From positions 21,555-85,554 of the forward strand of contig JAWPHD010011259.1 of the NCBI GenBank assembly GCA_037043455.1: a stretch of DNA of 64,000 nucleotides, in the 5' to 3' direction. The DNA comes from Cyrtodaria siliqua. Taxonomy: Eukaryota; Mollusca; Bivalvia; Adapedonta; Hiatellidae. The translations under genes and the position numbers were made by a program. The notes below the pieces were generated by a model. It saw nothing but the letters and a program-made list of their open reading frames with translations, did no database searches and was not told the DNA's origin. Positions 34,700-45,329 of this stretch are shown here, one piece after another; within the stretch, counting starts at the first letter, position 1, and each line of letters starts with the position of its first letter.

Positions 34700-34707
34700 T
34701 CTAAAAG

Positions 34708-34739
<32 letters not shown>

Positions 34740-34980
34740 TGAGAGAATGTGTTTAACTAACCACTTACCAACAGATTCGAACCCGCATCCTTAGGACACA
34801 GATATATGTATATATAAGTATGATCTGCCTAATGCCTATAATACATATACACAATGTATTTAAAAATGTATTTATTTAGATATAAACTTGTAAACATATA
34901 AATACGGAGAGAGAGAGAGAGAGAGAGACAGAGAGAGACAGACAGAGAGAGAGAGAGACAGAGAGAGAGAGAGGAGAGTC
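34700..34980. repeat. (TA)n and (GA)n microsatellites
   Basis: TA repeats at about 34709-34738. GAGAGA/GACAGA repeats at 34905-34975. Between them is unremarkable AT-rich DNA with a GATTCGAACCCGCATCC phrase (about 34773), a stray B-box-like word. Confidence 0.85.
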
Positions 34981-35644
34981 ACCTGTGTATTAAGTGAACT
35001 CTATATTAACACTGAAATCGCAGACTGCCTCATGCTTGTTTCACAGTAGTTTGCTTCTTGTATATAATTATACATATAAAATCTGCCTAATGTTGATTTT
35101 AACAGAATAATCTACATATTGCTGATATTGTAAACAAATATAAGTAGACCATCATTTATGTATAATTTTTACTATTTGAAAAAATGACAGATTAAACAGT
35201 AATAAAGACGAGTACATTTTACATTCATACATATACAATTTGTCTGCATAACGCGGGGTTACCAATGATCTGCATAATGCTGGATACAGATTTGTAACGA
35301 CGATCACATTCGTTTTTCTTCATTGAATGCTACATATTGTGATAAAAATCGAACTTGTCAAATGAACCAGAAATCACAAGCCATAATCCAACTTTAAATA
35401 CCATGTCAGGTATTTAGGCCGATCTCGTTCAGTAAACCAACCCTTCCCCCTTTCTCCTTCCACAATCTACTTATCCGATAAAGCTCTTTTAGAAGCCAGA
35501 AAGACGACATCATTTAGTCTGGAGAACCTCCGTTCTCGCCATGCTCATAATTGACGGTACACTCGATTTGCTTACATGTATATACGCCGGAAAAGAAGCA
35601 GAACAAGCATTTAATCGAGTAACTCGTTTCAAAGACGCCCGAAA
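34981..35644. other. No gene recognised
   Basis: Noncoding sequence leading to the LTR at 35645. Confidence 0.35.
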
Positions 35645-36308
35645 GACGTAACGGTACCTACCGAGCGGCGGAGCAACTGCAGCCTCACAACTGAAGTCGT
35701 GACGTCATCAACTAGTATAAATACTGGGGAGAAATCTGCTCCGTTGTCAATCTCTGGCCTAACCTTATAGACACCCAACGTGTATTAACAAAACAGATGT
35801 GCTGCCGCTCCAGCTCCGGCTCCCTCAAGAGACACGTGGACGACGAGGTGATTATTAACTCAGCACAAAGGCTAATATAAAGAGACTTTTGGGTTTCTAT
35901 CAAAGCCTACAGTTCCAACTCCCCACCACTTCACCCCCTGTGTTCCATGCTTCTTTATACAAGGAAATGATTTCTGGTGCGCACATTCTTATAGTTTTCT
36001 ATTCTCTATGGGAGTAAAGATTCATAAACACAGACATATTAATAGGTTTGTGGCATAAATATGAACAACTTTTACTGGTTTAATAAATATATTTACATCC
36101 TGTACTGATGACATACATGTTATAAACGGATAAATAAACATAACAGTTTATGTGGAAATACTGATTCTGGTATTCATTTCAAACCAACTTACAAGCAGTA
36201 TACAAATGTGAAAATACACAAACAAGCCGAACACAACTTTGAAAGTAAGTGTCAATACTGAGCGAACCCCCACATGTTGTGTCGTGACGGCAGGGTCACG
36301 GCTTAACA
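35645..36308 (+). mobile_element. Ty3/Gypsy 5' LTR
   Basis: About 660 bp, matching 44582-45242 along its whole length (CCGAGCGGCGGAGCAAC near the start, CACATGTTGTGTCGTG near the end) and ending TAACA just before a primer-binding site. It carries promoter-like signals: TGACGTCA at 35700-35707, a TATAAATA box at 35716-35723 and several AATAAA words in the 3' half. The start is set by comparison with the second LTR and is uncertain by a few bases. Confidence 0.8.
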
Positions 36309-36310
36309 AC

Positions 36311-36328
36311 TGGTGTCAGAAGTGCTGG
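36311..36328 (+). other. Retroelement primer-binding site
   Basis: TGGTGTCAGAAGTGCTGG lies two bases after the LTR. The TGG start is complementary to a tRNA 3' CCA end, as expected for minus-strand priming. The tRNA species was not identified. Confidence 0.65.
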
Positions 36329-36660
36329 ATATATATACAGAAAAGCAGTCTGTAGAAGAAACAACGAATACACCATCTTCAAGTTATTTTTAACATCATT
36401 TCAGCTGATAGGAGACCAGACGATTGACCATCCGGTGAGCAGACATCAGGTACCACGTATATTCACGGGATCTTCCACATCCATTGAACCTTTCAGCCGG
36501 ATAGGTACATCGGGTCTGAAGACGCAGACTACCAGCGTTTAGAAATAATTCATATAGAATTCTTTTATTTCTTGCAGCACTGTTGAACTTCTTGCCAGAG
36601 TTCTGAAAATCAAATAAAAAGAGATTATAATCTCAGTGTTTGACCATTATATTACACCAT

Positions 36661-37339
36661 GGATAATGTAGAGAGAGGGGAGAACCAGGACACCCTGCAG
36701 GGAGATCAGAATTGAGAAGTAGATGACAACCAAGAAAACTCTGTCGAGGGTTTAGCGCTATCTCTAAACCCTCCCATCAGAATAATACATTTGGTAACAG
36801 ACACTGGAGAACACATGACAGGAATGCAACAGAGGTTACAATGAAACACAGTATAATTTGTCATTTGGTGAAGGCTATTTTCTTCCTGCAAAGATAAAAA
36901 AAAAAATTACCTTACTGGTCAACACGGTGCCAATTTGACAATTCTTCGAAAATACATCCTGGATACATGGCCTGTACAGCAATACCCAAAGACCATACCT
37001 ATAAATACAAAGTTAATAACAGTTACCGGAGAAATAGCACCTATTTATGGAAAAGCTAGAGTACCTCTACAAATTGGTACACAATCCTTTGAATTATGGA
37101 TACTTACAGCAGATATACAAAATGACTGTATCCTTGGAAGAGACTTCATACAATCTCAGAATTTATAAATTTTGTCAACAAAGTGTGAACCTTAATGGAG
37201 AATTAATAAACTGCTTCTCACATGTAAAAGAAGTTAATCGGTTGTGTAGAGTGGCATTAATGGAGGACGTGGAAATACCGCCAAACACGGAAATGATAGT
37301 TACAGGAAGAAATATAGATGCTTTTCAAAAATACCAAGT
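36661..37339 (+). pseudogene. Ty3/Gypsy gag start and protease remains
   Basis: A short ORF MDNVERGENQD at 36661 ends after about 17 codons, so gag is almost deleted. From about 36900 a retropepsin-like region is visible: GANLTILRKYI, then PIYGKARVPLQIGTQ and ADIQNDCILGRDFI (ILGRDF being the second conserved protease block). The catalytic DTG is not present in frame: the codon for Asp reads as Asn in one frame and a base is missing next to it. After QSQNL a frame change leads to VALMEDVEIPPNTEMIVTGR, the usual linker before the reverse transcriptase. Reverse transcriptase and RNase H are absent. Confidence 0.75.
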
Positions 37340-37342
37340 TTA

Positions 37343-37911
37343 GACGGGATGGTCGAGAGAGCAAACTTCACTCTGGAAAGCATGATTGCAGCATTTGTAA
37401 GTAAGAATCAGAAGGATTGGGACAAGTACCTACCACTTCTTACCATGGCATACAATTCTAGTGTCCATGAATCAACAGGATTTACATCATCTGCCATGAA
37501 GCTTGGTCGAGAAATGAACCTTCCCACAGATCTGGCAATTGGAAGACTTGTAGAAGAAGAAAGAAGAAGCATTTCTACACATGACTATGAACTTGAAAAG
37601 AAAATGTTACAAATACATGATATAGCCCGAGGAAAACTCGCAAATGCATATGTTAACATGAAGAGAATATACGACAAAGGAAAATTTGTCACAGAGTATA
37701 ACGTAGGGGACGCCGTATGGTTCTACGATCAAACACGACGTAAAAACATAAGTCCCAATTTACAAAACCTTGGACTGGTCCCTTTATTATTGTGAAGAAG
37801 TGGAGTGACATCTTGTATGAAATCAAAAGTGCCCCAAACAAGAAAGCACAAGTGGTACATCATGACAGACTCGACAAAGGTAGTGACATACCTTCATGGT
37901 TCGAGTCATAA
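37343..37911 (+). pseudogene. Ty3/Gypsy integrase C-terminal half
   Basis: The frame reads GMVERANFTLESMIAAFVS, DWDKYLPLLTMAYNSSVHES and GFTSSAMKLGREMNLPTDL. This is the part of retroviral-type integrase after the second catalytic Asp, with the conserved Glu region of the DDE triad nearby. After EYNVGDAVWFYDQTRRKN a single-base shift at about 37762 moves into FIIVKKWSDILYEIKS and VVHHDRLDKGSD, ending at a stop at about 37911. It abuts the protease linker directly, so reverse transcriptase, RNase H and the integrase N-terminus (about 3 kb in a normal element) have been deleted. Confidence 0.8.
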
Positions 37912-38639
37912 CTTGAAAAACAACAACACCACTAATCGTTCAGCAGTGAACTCCTGATGAGGAAAATATAAATGTGCCTGTGCCATGTACAAATATATAA
38001 TTTTAATAAATAATAAAAAAAGCGATTGATATGATTGTTATGATGTCATATATAGCCTACCCGATATACAAACCAAAGATCACTCCTTGTACCAAATCCA
38101 CCAACCCTGGGAGAACCTTCTACATGCTCATCTTATCCAACCAAGGTCCAATGTCATAGTCAATAGTAACCTACAAATTGATAATCTTTAAAATAAAAAT
38201 CTTTAAGACAATTAATACAGAGGAAATAATAAATAAAATTGTAAATGATGTTGAAACCAAAAATATAAAATGATGTCTACCATGGATTTATTTAAAAGCC
38301 TACTTAAAGCCAAATACGAAACCAAATAAACCAATAACTTGATCAAGCGCATATTGAATGACACATCCTTCTACTTCCAGGATCTGAAGGTGCTGGACAC
38401 CTATATGAAAGGGGAAGCCTCACACGACTATGCAGTGATCGAATCTACAAAGAATAAATAATCACCATACAAGATGTTTCAGAGGACCTATACCTGTCAG
38501 ATGACAGTGATTGCCAGAAACTAGCATACCATCACACTACCCGAGGTACATTACAGAGGAAGACCTGTTACACTGGGCGCCTCTAACAGCAGTACTTTTA
38601 GAGAGGCCACTTGAAACAGAAAAACCAAAGGGATTGAAC
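37912..38639 (+). other. Region between integrase and repeat ORF
   Basis: Broken reading frames suggest decayed coding DNA: PIYKPKITPCTKSTNPG (about 38065-38120), MDLFKSLLKAKYETK (38283-), ILNDTSFYFQDLKVLDTYMK (about 38353-38410) and DVSEDLYLSDDSD (about 38474-38512), in changing frames. It may be the 5' part of the repeat/BTB gene that follows. Family unknown. Confidence 0.35.
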
Positions 38640-39420
38640 ATTTGAAATGCGTAAAGAAACTCGAGAAACCACATGAAATCAAAACAAAGAAACCGAACAT
38701 TTGAAATGCTTAAAAAAATCCAAGAAATCACATGAAACCAAAAATAAAAGAAACCGAAATTTGGAAAGACTGAGTGTAAACAAATTCAAGAAACCACAAG
38801 AAACCAAAAACAAAGAAATTGAAAATTTGGAACGCGTAAAAAAATCCAAGAAACAACATGAAACTAAAAACAAAGAAACTGAAAATTTGGAATGCGTAAG
38901 GAAATCAGAGAAGCCAAAAAAAAAAAAAAAAAAGAAACTGAAAATTTAGAATACGCAAATAATTCGAGAAACCACATGAAACCAAAAACAAGGTAACTGA
39001 ATATTTGGAATGCGTAAAGAATTCCGAGAAACCACATGAAACCAAAAACAAAGGAATTGAACATTTGGAATGCGTTAAGAATTCCGAGAAACCACAAGAA
39101 ACCAAAAACAAAGGAACTGAACATTTGGAATGCGTAAAGAATTCCGAGAAACCACATGAAACCAAAAACAAAGAAACTGAATTTTCGGAACGCATAAAGA
39201 AATTTAAGAAGCCACATGAAACTAAAACCAAAATAACTGAAATTTTGGAACTCGTAAAGAATTCTGATAGGCCACACGAAACTAAAACCAAAGAAACTGA
39301 AAATTTAGAACGTGCAACACAATCTGAGAAACCACACGAAACCAAAACCAAGGATATTGAAACTTTACAACACGTAAAGAAATCCGAGAAGTCACATGAA
39401 AACAAAACCATAAAAAGAAC
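38640..39420 (+). repeat. Coding tandem repeat, 60-bp unit, 13 copies
   Basis: The unit is exactly 60 bp in most copies and translates to a 20-residue highly charged repeat containing KNSEKPHETKNK and EHLECV. Open segments are 38701-38949 and 39005-39529; a 1-base or small slip in a poly-A run near 38920-38950 separates them. Keeping the multiple of three through 13 units argues that it was once translated. Expected to be disordered or coiled-coil, rich in Lys/Glu. Confidence 0.85.
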
Positions 39421-39600
39421 TCACAATTTGGAACACTTGAAGGAACCAGTAGATTTGGTCGAGAAAATATTATCAGAAAGTAACATCTACGATATCAGGC
39501 ATGTAAACGTTTTGGACGAAAAATCCTGATTGTCCTTCCACCTACATATGACGAATCAAACCCGGACCTACCCGACGACACATACAATTCAGAAAAAGTA

Positions 39601-40071
39601 ATGGACACACTTATCGTTATTCAAAAACAACAGGAAACTTTCATTCAATTAGATATAGGCGGCACCAAATTCTTTACTAGCCGACATACCTTGCAAGCTT
39701 CACCGTATTCTGTATTATCCAACTTAACCGCACCAGATTCACCAGTCACAATCAAGGACAACACCATCTTTTTGGACAGATCAACAAAATTCCCATTCAT
39801 CTTAGACTTTCTTCGCAATGGATGCTATCTTCCTATGAACACTTTCCCAACAAACCGGTCTACTCCGGAAGAAATTTTAATAGAATCCAGATTTTATAAC
39901 ATTATAGAACTGTCCAAAATCCTCACCCTGAGACTGAAGAAGAACTACGACCATCAACAGAACCTTCAAGAAATACTGACTATTAAATCATTAATAAATA
40001 CTGTAATGAATTATATACAAAAATATAATGTCACATATTACAAATTCATAGTTATACTCTTTTACTACTAA
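39601..40071 (+). pseudogene. KCTD/potassium-channel T1-type BTB domain ORF
   Basis: From the ATG at 39601, 156 residues carry a T1/KCTD-type BTB fold. The landmarks are FIQLDIGGTKFFTSRHTL (about 15-32), SPYSVLSNL, IFLDRSTKFPFILDFLRNG and LIESRFYNIIELSKIL. KCTD BTB domains oligomerise and often act as cullin-3 adaptors; which applies here is unknown. Upstream in the same frame (39520-39600) the reading continues as ILIVLPPTYDESNPDLPDDT, including a PPTY (PPxY) motif. The repeat frame (39005-39529) ends at UGA just one base out of phase in a run of five A. Repeat region and BTB domain were therefore almost certainly one ORF, broken by a one-base loss. It lies between Gypsy integrase and the second LTR, on the same strand. 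Confidence 0.7.
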
Positions 40072-40074
40072 TAA

Positions 40075-41189
40075 TGTAAATAACTCATTGTCACAAGTAA
40101 TATCTTGTAGAATTTTAATGCATGGTAATCTTTCCTGATACAAACCGGATGTTAACCTTTAAAAATATGGATGGATGGAATATACCTCATTTTGTGATAA
40201 GTTTCAACTTTATAGAGAATCAGAGATGGTTGGCTTTTTATGGTGTGTAACTAAGTTAACGCGAATAGGAGAGAAGTATTTTGTTTAAATTATTATTTCT
40301 TGCAAGTTCATTAAAGAAAATATGACTTGTTTTAATAGGGTCTTACGTTAATGCATGTTATGCACCCTTCTTGTAGAGCGAGACTATGAAATCCTTGTAG
40401 AGGTTATTGGAGTCATTGATATGACTGATATTTTAAGTTAAAGTACTTATATGTTTTATTGTAAAAAAATAGGCGAGATAAGGATAGACGTTATATTACC
40501 TGCCGGTAGTGTTGGCGTTAGGTTTCAAATTAATGAAAAAAGGCAAGAGTGGTTTTTAATAGTTCAGAGTGTTATGCACGATTAATGTTTACCTACCCGC
40601 TTGTAGAGTATGTTACAGTATGAAGATTAATAAGAGAAAGATGCACGTATTTATTATTTTATACACCATGCATTTGTAAATGTGTTCATGTTTAATATAT
40701 TGTTTATGATTTAAGCAATGTTTTATTCACCAGTAGGGGAGCAGACAAGTCATTTCACGTGCCTGAACCGAATAACTCAAACATAAATAATTGGGGTTGG
40801 AGGCAACGTAGTTCCTATTTTGCGAGCTCGTGCAGATGGGCGGATTTTATAGTACTCTAAAAAACCTAGTTTAAAGCTTAGACTAGATGACAGAGAAAAC
40901 AAATCATATCAGTAGTAAATTATTATGTCGGAGATTCACCAAACAATCGTGTAGACAGGTTTTATAGAGATATCATAGTCGAAAATCGCGGTACAAATGC
41001 GAAGATCGAAAAAAAAGAAGTTTTTGTCTTCTTCGAAAATGCCAATGTTTTAAAACGGTCACAAAAATTGTATATTCTTAAATATTGTTGAAATTGTCAG
41101 GAGTCGAAGATCATTATTAGTTCTACCTTTTCTGAAAATTTCTTATTTTTTGGTGAATATACATTTTTCGTGACCGTTTTGAAAGTTGG
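40075..41189. other. Noncoding, no gene recognised
   Basis: AT-rich and possibly the 3' untranslated region of the BTB ORF. Two similar phrases occur (GTTATGCACCCTTCTTGTAGAG at about 40357 and ACCTACCCGCTTGTAGAG at about 40591), hinting at an internal duplication. Confidence 0.35.
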
Positions 41190-41205
41190 TACCTGCATTT
41201 CACTC
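41050..41205. repeat. Imperfect inverted repeat
   Basis: AAAACGGTCACAAAAATTGT (about 41052-41071) faces ATACATTTTTCGTGACCGTT (about 41159-41178) about 87 bp away. It could be a small MITE; no target duplication was identified. Confidence 0.5.
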
Positions 41206-41222
41206 TTTCAGAGCCTATTCAA

Positions 41223-41667
41223 AATGGCGGCGACACAGAAAAACACCAAGCCCAGGGCCAGTCATCCGCACGCAACAAACCCACTTCTCCCTGGACAAAT
41301 TAACATCATAATGTCACACAGTCACAGAAACTAAATATTGTGAATTGAACTGAACGGTTATAAATATCTAAGGAATGTGCTAAAAATAGCTCACACACAT
41401 TCAAAGGTCAAATTATGCTGATGCGTGTATACACAGATAGATCGTATACGGCCCGATAGACCGATGGATTATTTGCACAGGAGTGGAATTAAAACAGTGT
41501 TACAATCACGATCGTATATAATTCCAAGTTTTGCATGAGTGCGTAATTTACAAACTACAAACAAATAGATCGATGACAGTAGACAATGTAGAGAATTAAA
41601 ATTGAAAAGTGGAACACACCATCAAATGCCTGAAATGGGTCATGGCATTGTCTGTACTGTAGCCTAT
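41223..41667 (+). ncRNA. Candidate first exon of a spliced transcript
   Basis: CAAAATGGCGGCGAC at about 41219-41233 resembles a YY1-type initiator, common at metazoan transcription starts, and contains an ATG opening a 37-codon ORF (MAATQKNTKPRASHPHATNP...). The stretch ends at a strong donor CTAT/GTAAGT (41667/41668). Two more exon-like segments follow at 42012-42124 and from 42810. Inference from signals only; the ORF matches no family I know. Confidence 0.3.
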
Positions 41668-42011
41668 GTAAGTAAATACACTTTTAATTTCTGTAGGACA
41701 AGTGTTTAACGTTGAAACATGTAAACCGGTGGTGGTTCATATATATTAACTTAATTCTGATCATTTTTTAGAACACATGAGAAATGTAAGCCTTGAAAAT
41801 ACTATTTGTTCATTAATGCCACCTGTGACTGTGTGTGTGACTTACATTTTGGACAGTATCATCTTCTGGAAAGCACCACTTTCAATTCCAGTTGTGTTTT
41901 AAGTAAAATATTATGGAAAGCTGACATCGATAGCATTGAGAAAGTTGGACAGAGTTATTAATATTAAAAACAAATGAAACAATATCATATATGACTTGTT
42001 TTTTTTTCCAG

Positions 42012-42124
42012 GTCTGCTAAGTTAGCTAGAGGCAGTGTGCAGTATTACCACAGCCAGATTCAAGTAAAGTTTCCCAGTCTCACAGTATAACTACATCAAG
42101 AGCCTTGTATAAGCCAGTGTGTAG
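42012..42124 (+). ncRNA. Candidate internal exon
   Basis: Preceded by a long pyrimidine tract and CCAG (acceptor, 42008-42011) and followed by GTAAGC (donor at 42125). All three frames contain stops, so if transcribed it is noncoding or 3'-untranslated. Confidence 0.35.
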
Positions 42125-42377
42125 GTAAGCGCAGCTTCAAAAAATCTATGAATTTATCAATGTATGTTCTTTGCAAAATATGTGGCATTGTACACCAGTC
42201 CTGCACTTAGTCTCAGACTTTTTATACTAAAAATAAAAATGGTGTTTAACAGCACATCGACAAATAAATAGGTCATATTGTGCTTAGTACGTATGTAAAA
42301 TTAAACAAACAAAATAAAAAGGTCCTTGTATTACATCTAAAATATTAAACTTAACCAAGACCCCGACTTAACATAAT

Positions 42378-42680
42378 GTGCTGGCATGGCCCAGCAATAG
42401 CACGGTGGACGATAGCAATCTGGAGATTCCGGTTCAAGTCACACATGCACCACTGAGTTTCGTCTGTGTTTTCGCGCAATACACCTTCCCTCAGCCTTGT
42501 TTGTTCCTCAGCCTCTTTTGTTGGATTGGGATTGAAACTGGGGAGTCTATCCTCCGAGCACGATAAACAACCTTAGAAATATATACATTAGTAAGAGTAA
42601 GACAGGTTCTCGAATTCCTATGTGTCATGTGGGGCGGCTCTAAATAAGGTATACCTGTAATGTGTTGATTTAGCAGAAAA
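42378..42680 (+). mobile_element. tRNA-derived SINE
   Basis: The head GGCATGGCCCAGCAATAGCA has an A-box-like start and a B-box-like GGTTCAAGTCA (about 42431). The body includes GGGATTGAAACTGGGGAGTC, TATCCTCCGAGCACGATAAA (matching, inverted, the 2637-2885 repeat) and GGGGCGGCTCTAAATAAGGT, ending GTAATGTGTTGATTTAG. It lies within the second putative intron of the candidate transcript. Confidence 0.55.
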
Positions 42681-43274
42681 CGATTATTTTTAATTCATCG
42701 TACATGTAAAAAAAGTTCTATAATCATTATTCATTTACATATTTAATTCTACAACTTGTTACCTATTTAAGTTGAAACAAAATATCATGTATGTCATTTT
42801 TATTTTCAGAGCCTGGAGTCCTGAGATGCTGGGAGTTAGCTGAAAATAGTTAGTGAAGTCACAATATATATGGGAAGATTTTATTGAAACAAGTAGTCAC
42901 ATATAACTTTTTACAACATTAACAACAGAATCAGAAATACTTAAACGAACAAGAATAATACACACTATTTTTTTATTATTTTTATGAATCATGAATCAGC
43001 AATACCTCATACGGACAGTACTAGCATCACCTTCAAGAAAAATATGTCTAGTAAGAGGATCACCAGTTCAGCCAGCACAATATCATATTAATATGCATGT
43101 CTGACTGTGGACAGTGGTGGATCGATGGCGACATTAACTGGACAGTTCATTGGAGTGGCTCAAAATAAGGGCTAATACGAAAATATAAATGTGTTTCTGT
43201 TAATCTGACCGGCCGTGCCCAATTTCTTTATTGGATTAAAATGATGTTTTCTGAATTGTATTGGATTATATAAA

Positions 43275-43405
43275 AGTTTGTGGAATAACAGATGGCAGGA
43301 GGTGTTTATTACTGGTTCTACCCAGAAGAAAAGTGGCTGGTCTTCCTCACCAAAAAAACAACAAACAGATACATGTATATATATAACCCCACATATGTTC
43401 AAAAT
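43275..43405 (+). mobile_element. SINE body fragment
   Basis: GATGGCAGGAGGTGTTTATT, ACTGGTTCTACCCAGAAGAA and GGCTGGTCTTCCTCACC match the shared SINE body of 9085-9292 and 47234-47403. The tRNA-like head is missing. Confidence 0.6.
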
Positions 43406-43451
43406 GACTTGCACCATATAAACAATACAGGCTGAGAGGTATGCATATTAA

Positions 43452-43610
43452 AGGGACATGCAGCAATCTTTTTTTTTTAAACTCCAAAATGTTATAACTT
43501 ATAATTTAAATATATGCAAGCGGGTGTAAAGTGAAAATAAATTATTGATTAATCAATCGAGGTGAAAATTTTAATGCTTGATAAATACTTGATAAATGCT
43601 GTGTGTCCCT
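43452..43610. mobile_element. Complete 159-bp MITE with TTAA flanks
   Basis: Ends AGGGACA...TGTCCCT with TTAA at 43448-43451 and 43611-43614. The interior is AT-rich with no ORF. The left end matches the fragment at 1259. Confidence 0.75.
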
Positions 43611-43847
43611 TTAATAAATAAAAACAAATATTGCATGATGCAATTTAATTTGTTATGTAATACCTTTTATATTTGGGATGTTTTGATGTAAATATTTGAA
43701 ATAAAATGTTTTAAATCAAATAAATAATTCATTTTGATATCTGACATGTTACATATTTTTTACTTAGTCATGAAAGATAATATTTAAGGCCTTAATATGT
43801 ACCTTAAATGTTTAGTGTACCATTGAATGGTGAGGCGGCATATGGAG

Positions 43848-44102
43848 TTAGTTATCTGTGCGTCTATATCCTTCCACAGTTTTTAACCAATATTTTCGAA
43901 ACTTTACATGATCTTTATCTATGATGTCTAGAGGAGCATATCGATTTTGCATCAAAATAAAATTTATTTGTGAATATATATTCTTGCATTGTACAATTTT
44001 CCACGGATCGTTTTCAGTGCGGTCATTCAAGTCCCATGGACATATTGAGTTATGGAGATGTTCGGTTTCCTTTTTTATATTTGTATACATTCTCATTTTC
44101 AA
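43848..44102 (-). CDS. Unrecognised 84-codon ORF, possible gene fragment
   Basis: The minus-strand frame has a protein-like composition with SICPWDLNDRTENDPWKIVQ, then NFILMQNRYAPLDIIDKDHV and KFRKYWLKTVEGYRRTDN-stop. The CPW followed 16 residues later by Cys faintly recalls the CPW...C segment of IL-17-family cytokines, but the rest does not fit and I do not assign it. The upstream edge coincides with SINE sequence (44103 on), so it may be a truncated exon or relic. It could also be a chance ORF. Confidence 0.25.
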   Translation of the reverse strand: MKMRMYTNIKKETEHLHNSICPWDLNDRTENDPWKIVQCKNIYSQINFILMQNRYAPLDIIDKDHVKFRKYWLKTVEGYRRTDN

Positions 44103-44245
44103 CTCTCACCGCTGCGCGTTCAATTCTCACTGGGGCTCAACTTGTAGGTGAGAAAGTGTCGATTCTTACAGATAGCAGAAAGTACACAGTACTGGTTCTA
44201 CCCAGGAAATATGGCCTAAAATGTGCTATAATGATATAAAACACA
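44103..44245 (+). mobile_element. SINE fragment
   Basis: Starts near a degenerate B-box (GCGCGTTCAATTCTCACTGG). The body AAGTGTCGATTCTTACAGAT, AGCAGAAAGTACACAGTACT and GGTTCTACCCAGGAAATATG then follows. Same family as 47234-47403. Confidence 0.65.
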
Positions 44246-44511
44246 ATTCAACTTTAAAAATATAAAGTAAAAAAAATGGCCTTCTTTACTTTCCTTCGAT
44301 GCTATCAGTATAAGTATTACGACAGTGTTTCTGTCTGATAAAAAATTCATCTTAGTTTTCAACCGACAAATGGTCTATATTTAAACTAATACAAGTAAGA
44401 TTGGACCCTCAAACCCTTTTATGTGTGGGTGATATATTCCACGGTTGATTCATGGTACTAGCATGGGACAGCTACAGTACATATGACAGTGCTGAGTGCA
44501 GTTGCGGATGA

Positions 44512-44580
44512 ATTGAATTGAATATTTAACGGCTCATCAACACAGTACAGGTTATTTAGAGCCGCCTCAGAGAGAGGGAG
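44512..44580 (-). repeat. SINE 3' tail, minus orientation
   Basis: TTGAATTGAATATTTAACGG, CTCATCAACACAGTACAGGT and TATTTAGAGCCGCCTCAGAG, the same module as 2637-2885. It is cut at the LTR start (44582). Confidence 0.65.
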
Positions 44581-44581
44581 T

Positions 44582-45242
44582 TGACATTACGGGACATACC
44601 GAGCGGCGGAGCAACGGCAACGTCACAACTGAAGTCGTGACATCATCAACTAGTATAAATACTGGGGAGAAATCTGCTCCGTTGTCAATCTCTTGCCAAA
44701 CCTTATAGACAACCAACGTGTATTAACAAAACAGATGTGCTCCCGCTCCAGCTCCGGCTCCATCAAAAGACACTTGGACGACGAGGTGATTATTAACGCA
44801 GCACAAAGGCTAATATAAATAGACCTTTGAGTTTCTATCATCCCCACGCCCTGGGTTCCATACTTCTTTATACAAGGAAGTGATTTCTGGTGCGCACATT
44901 CTTATAGTTATCTGTTCTCTATGGGAGTAGAGATGCATAAACACAGACATATTAATACGTTTGTGGCATAAAAATGAACAACAACTTTTACTGTTTTAAT
45001 AAATATAGTTACATCCTGTACTGATGATATACATGTCATAAACTGATAAATAAACATAACAGTTTATGTGGAAATAATGATTCTGGTATTCATTTCAAAC
45101 CAACTTACAAGCAGTATACAACTGTGAAAATACACAAACATGTGAAAATACACAAACAAGCAGAACACAACTTTGAAAGTAAGTGTTAACACTGAGCGAA
45201 CCCCCACATGTTGTGTCGTGGCGGCAGAGTCACGGCGTAACA
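44582..45242 (+). mobile_element. Second Ty3/Gypsy LTR (solo or 3' LTR)
   Basis: About 660 bp, begins TGACATTACGGGACATACCG and ends TAACA. It is collinear with 35645-36308 (same TATAAATA box at about 44656 and the same CACATGTTGTGTCGTGGCGG near the end) but diverged by scattered substitutions and indels, including a duplicated CACAAACATGTGAAAATA stretch. It could be the 3' LTR of a 9.6-kb element or an independent solo LTR inserted in the SINE tail. Flanking bases do not give a clear duplication. Confidence 0.8.
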
Positions 45243-45329
45243 ATATGTATATATGTGGGTAATATATGCTCTGTATGCGGTATGCTTTCAAAGAAGGATA
45301 TGTTGTTGTTTTTTTAAATTTATATATGC

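Larger units (their letters stand above)
42810..43700 (+). ncRNA. Candidate terminal exon
   Basis: Starts after TATTTTCAG (acceptor at 42801-42809) and could run to AATAAA words at about 43615 or 43700. It contains a SINE fragment and a MITE, and no long ORF on the plus strand. Speculative without transcript data. Confidence 0.25.

Noticed and set aside
37955..37975. Hammerhead ribozyme core (CTGATGAGGAAA)
   Set aside because: CTGATGAG is followed at once by GAAA, leaving no stem II; Naiad-type PLEs are also reported to lack canonical hammerheads.
43848..44102. IL-17-like cytokine call
   Set aside because: Only the CPW...C spacing is suggestive; downstream Cys pattern and length do not fit the family.
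44568..44581. AGAGAGAGGGAG before the second LTR as a polypurine tract proving a full-length Gypsy element
   Set aside because: The same purine stretch belongs to the SINE tail seen at 2637-2885, so it is not evidence of the element's own polypurine tract.
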